Shown piece by piece: positions 56,396 to 64,000 of a stretch of 64,000 nucleotides of DNA. The notes below the pieces were generated by a model. It did not search any database. It worked only from the letters and a program-made list of their open reading frames with translations, and had not been told where the DNA came from. The position numbers and the translations under genes were made by a program. This DNA is from Mugil cephalus. Taxonomy: Eukaryota > Chordata > Actinopteri > Mugiliformes > Mugilidae. The DNA is taken from the NCBI RefSeq assembly GCF_022458985.1, contig NC_061771.1, positions 33,014,690-33,078,689 on the forward strand, given 5' to 3'. The number at the start of each line of letters is the position of its first letter. The stretch's first letter is position 1.

Positions 56396-57700
56396 CTCCC
56401 TCACACACGGGGAAGGTCAGCCACTTGACCCGTTTTAATCACAGGCGCCATTAACATGCTCGCGGTCTTATGTGGAAATCAACACCGAGACATAAACTTT
56501 CTGTCACTTTCATATTTCAAACCAAAACGCTCCAATTATCGCGGAGCCTCCAGAGCTCCGCTTTCATTTAGAAAAGGATAAAGACTCATTAAACGGCAGG
56601 AAACTAATCTGCGCATCAGACAGTTTGAATTTTATTATTTAAGTTTTAGTTTTAGCTGAACAGGCAGTCCTTCAACGGCGACGTTAATTATTCTCCTTCT
56701 CTAGTTTTAGTTTTATTTTGAGGATTTTCATAGAGTGAATAAAAGAGGCCGGAGTTTAAACGTGGAAATGAGAAACTTTAAACGTCAAATTATCAAACGT
56801 TTTCAAAGGTTGTTTCTATCAGAACTCTATTTTTCCATTTCTTTCTTTTTCTTTCTTTTTTTTTTTAAAAATAATAATAATAATATATAGATCTATACAT
56901 ATGTATATATATATATGTATATATTCGGAGCCGTAATATCGTAGATTTCTACTAGTAATAATAATTATAGTGGTACTAATTTGTCTAAATGTAGACAGTC
57001 TAAAATATTTCAAGCCGTTTCAGGCCTTTATCGAGGCCTCTGCATTTATTTATTTTCATCTTTTTATTTAAAAAAACTAAACAACCTTAAACATCATACA
57101 TGTGGAAAACAAATAAAATAAAATAATATATATGTAATATTTTAATAAATAAAAAGTAAAAATGCTTGTGCGTGTGTTTATGTGTCTGTTCTGCAAATGT
57201 TCATTTATTTTAATAGTTGTTTCTTTATTTTTTAATACATATAGAATTAATGTTTATAATGCAAATTTAAATATATACAAATATAAATGAATATAAATGT
57301 ATGTAGATGTACAGGTAGAGTGAGGTTGAATGTTTTATGTTTGAAACCGGATTTATTGGAGCAAAGCGGAGCGAAGTTCAGAGCGAAACTCGGTTCACAC
57401 GGCGGCGTCATTTTATTTTAAACCTGTTTCATAATCATCAGGTATTTACACCTAAGTCACACACACACTGACAGAGGCTCTGATTTATTATTATTATTAT
57501 TATATAAAGCATTATATAGATGATTATATTATAGGCTGGTGTTAATCAAGCCCAACCACCATTTAGATGAATGAACCGAATCTAAATTTTATCACGATGA
57601 AAACGAAATCTGATGAAAAATATAGAAATAAAAACTTAAATTCATTTAATTCTCCAAAACCTGTTCATATAATATTTTATTTATTGGATATTTTTATGTT
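56396..57700. other. AT-rich spacer
   Basis: No gene; several TATA and TTTA tracts and a short AT-rich palindrome near 56885-56925. Confidence 0.45.
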
Positions 57701-57714
57701 TTTGCCTCTGTCTC

Positions 57715-58110
57715 GTGCCTCCAGTCTGACCCGCGCCGCGCGTCCCCCCCTCCACACACGCGTCGTGCCCGCGCGTCCGCAGCGCACCGACTCTTCGCAG
57801 CGCGGTGCGCGTCCCCGAGTCTCGTTTAAACCCTTAATCGGAGCTATTTAGTTATTAAGCCACTTTTAGCTGTTATTCATCACACACTCCCCCTCCTCCC
57901 CCCTCCCCTCCCTCCCCCCTCCTCTCTCCGTGGGCCCCTCCTTTGTGTCTTTGCATGAATGAACCGGAGGCTTCACGAGGACACACGGACACACGGAGAC
58001 ACGTCGGCATCATGTTTACGGGACAACATCTACCTGTTGGGCTCCAGCGCAGCCACCATGATGCTCCGGACCCCCCCACCCACCCACCCACCCTCCTCTC
58101 CTCCTAAACA
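57715..58110. promoter_or_regulatory. CpG-rich block
   Basis: CpG-dense at 57725-57825, followed by C-rich tracts. At 57932-57958 it has CCTTTGTGTCTTTGCATGAA, which contains SOX-like and octamer-like sites. No gene is recognised. Confidence 0.3.
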
Positions 58111-58499
58111 ATCTATAGACCAGGTCTGACTTCATATCAATAAAATAATAAAATGTAAAACACTGAACGTGTTTCTGTGAGTTATTAGTGCTAATGCGCA
58201 TAACTGCACCTTATTCTCCTCCTGTGCGTAATATAAATTCTTCCATCTCTATTTTTTTTTTGTAGATTTGCCAATTCTGTAGATTTTTTGCTTTTACTAA
58301 ATTTATTTTACGAGTTTTTATTTATAGTTTGGTCTAATTTTATCTTTCTTTGTACTTGTGGTTTTTAAGAATGTTTCTTATTATAATTATTATTATTTAT
58401 GTGCAACTAAGCTGCTGTGACCATGTAATTTCCCTTGTAGATGATTAAAGTCTAAATCTAACAGCATAAACGCCTCTTTCTTCTTCTTCTTCTCCTTCT

Positions 58500-58850
58500 T
58501 CTCTAAAGTGAGCATTTTAAACCATCCTCTCTTCCAGCCTCGGTGTTTTTGGAAAGCCGAAGCCGTGCGTGTGTTTGTGGGACCTACCTCCCTCCACCGT
58601 GGAGCCGGAGCAGCAGCAAAGAGCCGAGGACGGAGCGGAGCCGCCTGGACCGGGACTGGCAGAGCTCGGAGACGCGCTCCAAACCCGAGCGAAGCCACCG
58701 AGGACGCGTCCCCTCCCAGATGAACCGAGGAGTGAAGGAGTGAGAGGACGCAGCGCTCCCGCTCCAGCTCCAGCTCCAGCTCCAGCTTCACCTCCTGCAG
58801 CAGGAAACAGCACGAAAAAAGAAAAACAAGACGTTCCTCTTTAACTTTCT
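58500..58850. promoter_or_regulatory. GC-rich block
   Basis: CpG-rich with overlapping open frames on both strands, as expected for GC-rich DNA. A CAGCTC tandem at 58764-58790 reads as Ala-Pro repeats. No known domain is seen. Confidence 0.3.
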
Positions 58851-59244
58851 GCAGCTTTAAATGTGAAATGTTTCTCTGTCTGTGAGTCATTTTCATAAAA
58901 TAACAAGGAGGAACAAACACGTAAAACAAGACAGTGCGCTGGTCTGAACGTTGACGTCTTTAGATTCATCATGAAGATAAATAAGTATTTACTCGGAATA
59001 AATCCAAACCGGTGCCTGAATTATATATTACGCCTATAAATAAATGTCAGGCTTCTCATTGCAGTTCACATTTTAATTTCACCATGAAAAACAGTTTAGG
59101 TTCACACAAATATGAAAAAGTGCACAGAGATATAATATATATAAAAATACAAACTACACAAAGATACAACACTGAGCTGAATAAAATCAGAATGACCTGC
59201 TCTCCTCCAGAGGAACCACTAGAAAAATCTAAAGGACAGACTTG

Positions 59245-59285
59245 TCATATATTACAACATCAGTGGCCACTTTATTAGGTACAGC
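59245..59285. repeat. Dispersed transposon-end motif
   Basis: CAGTGGCCACTTTATTAGGT, a motif common at ends of fish DNA transposons. Confidence 0.5.
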
Positions 59286-59592
59286 AGTGACCGGTGAAAG
59301 AATAAACGAGTGAATCTGCGCGGCCTCCTCTTAGCAGCACATTTATTCCTCCGCATCACTGCGAGAGGACGTGTTAATCTGCGCGAACACTGACTCCGAG
59401 CGTGAGCGCAGATCAGCTGTTTGTGCATCTTGCTGTTGTGAGTCGGTCACATGTTGAGTTTCTGCTTCACGGTCCCACGAGTGTTTGTGTGGAAACATTA
59501 AAGCCTCCGTGTGCGTTATCTTCTAAGTCTGTGTGTGTGTGAGAGAGAGAGTCTTTCCCTCACTTTCTTTTCCATGTGTGGTTGTATCACTG

Positions 59593-59594
<2 letters not shown>

Positions 59595-59656
<62 letters not shown>
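59595..59656. repeat. (TG)n microsatellite
   Basis: About 30 TG dinucleotides. Confidence 0.95.
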
Positions 59657-59657
<1 letters not shown>

Positions 59658-59947
59658 GGGATATCCTCTTGGCCTTGGGAAAAAAATCAGTGTGCGACAG
59701 ACTGACAGAAAACAGACTGCAGCGTAGAGCTTCCTCTCAGCTAATGAATTCCTGATCACATGTACACACACAACACACAACACACACACACACACACACA
59801 CAAAAGCCTTTTTAGCTTCACATGCATGCATTTTTTTTTTTTTACCACACACCAAAAATATTACACATAACCTCCAGCTCTGTGTGGTTATGATCATTAA
59901 TTTGAAGGAAGTTGCAGCTTTTTCCTCGTGACCTCGTCCTCCCTCCT

Positions 59948-60000
59948 CTTCATTCATTTACTCATTCATTCATTCATTCATTCATTCATTCATTCATTCA
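59948..60000. repeat. (ATTC)n microsatellite
   Basis: About 13 copies of a four-base unit. Confidence 0.95.
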
Positions 60001-61754
60001 GCGGCAGGTAAAGCCCAGAGAGCCTCTACGTGCTGCTAGAATATGAACATTGAAGTCAGGCGTGGGGTCAGCGTGCAGCCTCCTCCCTGACCAGCGGGGG
60101 GCAGAATAAACCCCCCACCACCACTACAGCCACCATCAGATTTAAATGAGACTTCCTGGTTGTAGCAGGTCTCCAGCGGCTCTCAGTTTGTTTTAGAATT
60201 CATTTTGGGATCTAACTTAAAGCTCTCCACGGCCTCAGATAAATGTCTGACCTTTAATAAGCCGCCACGTATCTGCCCCGGTGGAGGAGGAGGGGGGGCT
60301 TTAAGGAGCCGGGGCCCATGTGGAGTGATCAACCCGGGGAAATCAGGCCAGCTGTGGTCTCCTTTAAATCTGAAACTCCTCTTAATCAACTTTGTGTTAT
60401 GCGCCTGCTCCTAAAGTTGCAATAGAAATAAATATTAGTGGTTTTATTCTAAGCTCTGCTACTAATGGTGTCTCATCATTACTCACACAGCGACAGGAAC
60501 ATGTTGCATGAACATAAAACTACATTTAAGTTGAATTAAACGCAAACGAGTGTGAACATGTGTCACCACCTCAGGGTCGTGTAGATGGGTTCATCTGCTT
60601 GTTTTATAATTATTATGATTACTTTTTATTTTTATTATATCATTTGTCTTTTTAAGGTCCGTCTGATGTCTCACTCTTTGATTGGTCACCCTGTAATATC
60701 AGTTCTTAAAGTTATTTTATTATATTTATGTACATGGGGGAATTAAAGGAAGCCTGACTTTGGACAGTTGGTTATATCTGCACTGAACCCGTCTTTCGCT
60801 TCCTAATAAAAATATTTGAAACTACAGAATCGTTCCAGGATGTTTTATCGAGATCGTCAGGGCAACATACGTAAAAAAACATAAAAATATACGAGGGCCT
60901 GGACGACCGAGGTGAAATAAATGTAAATAAATGATGTTGGGTTGAGAGTTTTCATTTATTTCCTTCCAAGAAGAGTTAATTGAGATCGACTCCTGGTCAG
61001 GACGTTATTTTATGGGTGGAGTTAGAAGGTAGAGATGATGATTTCAAGCTTCTTAGTCTCTTATTCTACTATGGAATATGTTTAGAGAGAAGGATGGATG
61101 CACAGGAGGAGGTCTGGTGCTTTAAGATGTGACCACATTCTGGTTCTTAATCCAGTTTTTTATTTTGTTGTTGTTGTTGTTGTTTGTTTGTTTTTTTGTT
61201 TTTGTTTTTTTGCATGGATAAAAACTATTGTAGAGCTCTAGCTATGAATAAAATAATGCACATTGTTATATCCTGCAGGCTGCTACTAGCTACACTCCTC
61301 TATCTGATCCAGCAGGAGATGAAGCCACATTTGAAACTTGTTCTGCTATATCTCTTCTTAATTGTATCTCAGTCTTTCAGTGGTTCTGGGTCAAAAGAAC
61401 TTTTGCTGAAGCAGCTTTTAGCTTTTAGCAGCAGGCAGCTTGTCCTGAGAACGACTTCTGGTCATATTTAAAGACTTTATTAGTACGACATGTAGAAAAC
61501 ACAACAGAATCCACAGAAGCTGAGAATGATACTATATTTCCTGTGGACTAATACCTATTTACACTAACAAAATACACAATAAAGCTCCTCCCCTCTGGTC
61601 TGTGGGCGGAGCTCCTCCAGCTTTGACTCCATTGGTTCAATAAGAAGCTTCTCCAATGTCTCCAGGTTTCTTCCATCCAGTGTTTTAGTTCAGATCTTGT
61701 ATTGATGATGTCAGAGTCTGACCACTGATCAAAGCTTCTCCCAAACATTCAACA
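60001..61754. other. Intergenic
   Basis: No gene supported. A short unique CpG-poor stretch and a TTG run at 61166-61184. Confidence 0.4.
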
Positions 61755-62065
61755 GTTAGCTAAAGCAGCTAGCTAAACAACGGTTATCTAGAAAACTGTT
61801 ACCTAACCTAAAAACGGCTAGCTAGCAGTTAAAAACAAGACAATTAGCTAAATAAAACTTTAGCTAAAAAAACAAACAAAAAACAAAACAAAACAATTAG
61901 TTAAAAAATGGTTAGCTAAAAATGAAGTGAGTCATATCAGAGATTAATATTAGCTGAGTAATATCTCCTGTTTCAGAGGCTTCAGAACATGGTGACCAAT
62001 GGTCTTTGGCTAGAAAACAGCTAAAACGTTTAGCTCAAAATGGTTAGTTTAAAACCCAATTAGCT
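61755..62065. repeat. Degenerate TTAGCTA repeat
   Basis: Repeated TTAGCTA/GCTAGCTA motifs separated by A-rich linkers, a degenerate tandem repeat. Confidence 0.6.
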
Positions 62066-62099
62066 AAATAAAGAGTGAAAAACTCTGGACCAGGTCCAG

Positions 62100-62720
62100 T
62101 CCGGACCCCTTAGACCTCATGACCTCCCTCCATATCTCCAGAGTCTTTGTGCTGCTCCCTGGCAGATTGGAGCCTTTTTTCCCGGTTGTCCTTCCTGATT
62201 AGTGGTTTTCTGTTCAGTCCCTTGAGTTCCCTTCACATTGTCCATGGTGTGAAATGCTCTTCCTTCCACTATTAAACACAGCCCTGAGTTCTACTGCTGC
62301 TTTTCTTCCAAACGTTTCTCCATCAATCAGGATTTATTTCTTCCTGGTAGAACATGGTTCTCCACCATCCTTCCAGTCTGGAATAAAGGTCTTAAGCCAG
62401 TTTTAGTCGTTTCTAGATGTTTCCTCTGCTTGATGCAGCCAATGATTTGACCCTTCTCCACCAGACTAACATCTCCTCCACCAACAAATCTTCCCTCCTC
62501 CCACCAGACTAACATCTTCTCCTCCAGACTAACATCTTCTCCACCAGACTAACATCTTCTCCTCCAGACTAACATCTTCTTCACCAGACTAACATCTCCT
62601 CCACCAGACTAACATCTCCTCCACCACCACAGGATGTGTCTTTATACATGGTTGTTGAGGAAATGAGAAGCTCCTCATTGCATCAGTTGGTCTTAAATAA
62701 CTTGATGAACTAATGATCCA
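62100..62720 (-). repeat. Fish repeat with an internal 21-24-bp tandem array
   Basis: Minus strand reads IIGCIKQRKHLETTKTGLRP and a dispersed-repeat-like continuation. At 62450-62630 it holds seven to eight CCAGACTAACATCTTCTCCT units. It is probably an old DNA-element copy; the family is not certain. Confidence 0.45.
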
Positions 62721-63884
62721 CCAGGAGGCTCTGGACTATTTAACCTCAGTTAACATGTATATTCCAGTGGAACCTTGAATAGGTTTTCCTGCTTAAAACG
62801 CTGTGAAACAAACAAACAAACAAATAAAACACAATCCAGCGTTTTAGAGAAAAGTTAAAGTCAGTGTGAGTTCTTTATGTCCACATTAAACCAGTCGTGG
62901 GTTTTCGGGACGTCTGATCAAACGGGGGTTTTATGTCCGGGCCCCTGACTGGAAAACATTTCTGCGTTAATGAAACCGCTTACTGCAAAACTAAACTTTA
63001 AATACGTCTTAAAGCAGCAGAAAGAGACGTGAAGTACCAGGATTACGTTCCCGTTTGAAGTCGCGGCTCACACACATGACGGAGGCCACCGCCGTGGTTT
63101 TATAACTGGAGACATTCAGAATGTGGAGGGGGCAGGTTAGCGGGCGGCTTAACGGGCTACTTACCTGGACTGCTCACACAATAAATCGTGGTCTCCAGAA
63201 GGTTTTTCATGGTCAGACACTAAACGTAGCATCACTTCATGCTCATGTCAGAAAATCACATAAGGACCTTTTTCCTGCTGTGAAACCTTCAGAGTGTGTC
63301 TTCCTGTTCCAGACACAGGTTCATTATTCACTGAAGGAAGTAGCTATAAACCAGAGGAACATTTTAGTTTTAGTTTTAGTTTCTACTTTTCAGGATGACC
63401 CTGAAAACCATAAACTACTCAGTCTTGTGTGGTACATAAGAACAAAATACTTTGTCATAAGAATAAAAACACTTAAAAAAGAGAATAGTGCAATAATTAA
63501 CATTCAAAACTGTCAGTTACAATTAAGACAATATATATATATATATAAAAAAATCAATAAATATTCACTTAAAATGATCATAAATACTAAAAGTACATAT
63601 AAAAGGTCAGGACTGGTGTGACAAAGGAAAACGAATGGAACAGGTTGAGTATTATGGGCTGGGGTCCAAAGTAAACAACAAGGACAACAGAAACAACAAC
63701 GACATAGATCATCACGGTGTGTCAACAATACTGTCAACAACAAAATGATGATAATACCTATGGCAACAATGACAAAGAAGAGGACGACAACCTCAACAAT
63801 GACAATGACAACAATGACACCCACAACATCTGCAATTTCAACGGCAGCAACAACAATGTCAGTGGAGACAATGATAAACTAGTG
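62721..63884. other. Intergenic
   Basis: No gene supported. The 166-codon open frame at 63121-63621 has no recognisable domain and ends in low-complexity sequence. An AACAA/AATGAC-rich stretch spans 63670-63880. Confidence 0.4.
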
Positions 63885-64000
63885 TTGTGGGGTCTGTCAG
63901 GCTTCAGAGACGCTACATCTCTGGTCTTTTAATAAAATGCTATGCTAATGCTAATGCTATGTGTGGTCAGATGTTGAGTCTAATTCCAGGTGTTTCCTCC
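63885..64000 (+). repeat. Dispersed repeat, copy 2, cut by the window edge
   Basis: Shares GGTCTGTCAGGCTTCAGAGA, AATAAAATGC, GCTAATGCTAATGCTATGTG and CTAATTCCAGGTGTTTCCTC in order with 18185-18310. Same orientation. Confidence 0.75.

Noticed and set aside
56023-56454. 143-codon open frame in the CpG-rich block
   Set aside because: High CpG content lowers stop frequency; overlapping frames on both strands are equally open and no domain is seen.
58016-58066. Peptide DNIYLLGSSAA resembling the fbxo8 C-terminus DNIYLIGHVAA
   Set aside because: The match covers only 11 residues and the preceding sequence shows no FBXO8 similarity; probably chance.
58393-58929. 178-codon open frame on the minus strand
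   Set aside because: Overlaps several other open frames in GC-rich sequence and ends in Lys/Glu repeats; no family match.
63121-63621. 166-codon open frame at the right end
   Set aside because: No recognisable domain, low-complexity C-terminal half, no supporting neighbours.
36231-64000. hand2 coding exons
   Set aside because: No bHLH-like sequence in any frame; the gene is expected beyond the window.

Overview
The window is nuclear DNA of a bony fish, most likely a percomorph teleost. The protein-coding exons are split by GT-AG introns and match vertebrate genes, and one gene is an NLR of the fish-expanded NLRC3-like class. The intergenic DNA carries typical teleost repeats: Tc1/mariner remnants, piggyBac-like MITEs, L1-type LINE pieces, dispersed TTTATTGATCC..GGGAAATT LINE tails, and many CA, CTC and TAAA tracts. 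No rRNA, tRNA or CRISPR array was seen. Family calls rest on recalled protein sequences, not on a search.

Layout: (1) 1.08-8.75 kb, minus strand: an NLRC3-like innate immune receptor whose eight visible exons join in one open frame, from a start exon at 8752 through the FISNA-NACHT exon (4817-6596) to three 174-bp leucine-rich-repeat exons. It probably continues past the left edge. (2) 10.3-15.2 kb, minus strand: dctd (dCMP deaminase), with the zinc-site exons intact and the first coding exon not identified. (3) 16.3-23.9 kb, minus strand: cep44, ten exons reconstructed in frame (about 341 residues). (4) 26.3-33.8 kb, plus strand: fbxo8, seven exons, 957 coding bases, 318 residues, with a likely 3' UTR to about 36.2 kb. 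cep44 and fbxo8 are divergent, with a CpG- and CRE-containing interval between them. (5) 36.2-64 kb: no gene recognised. By conserved vertebrate synteny (cep44-fbxo8-hand2) this desert may lie upstream of hand2, so enhancers could be here. Complex or CpG-rich blocks at 41.4-41.7, 47.9-48.05, 54.0-54.2 and 56.0-58.9 kb are candidates.

The most unusual non-genic structure is a 39-bp TATA-containing minisatellite present as two arrays, about 26 copies at 19.6-20.6 kb and 20 copies at 46.3-47.1 kb, in opposite orientation. The second array appears to have grown from the terminal inverted repeat of a nonautonomous transposon (45879-47091) and has a four-unit (156-bp) higher-order repeat. Other points of note are a piggyBac-like MITE in the loop of a larger palindrome inside a dctd intron, a dctd reading frame that runs on into its own poly(A) signal, and fbxo8 introns loaded with TG and AATAAA-rich repeats. 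The genes act in unrelated pathways (innate immunity, nucleotide metabolism, centriole structure, ARF signalling); their order reflects synteny rather than co-function.
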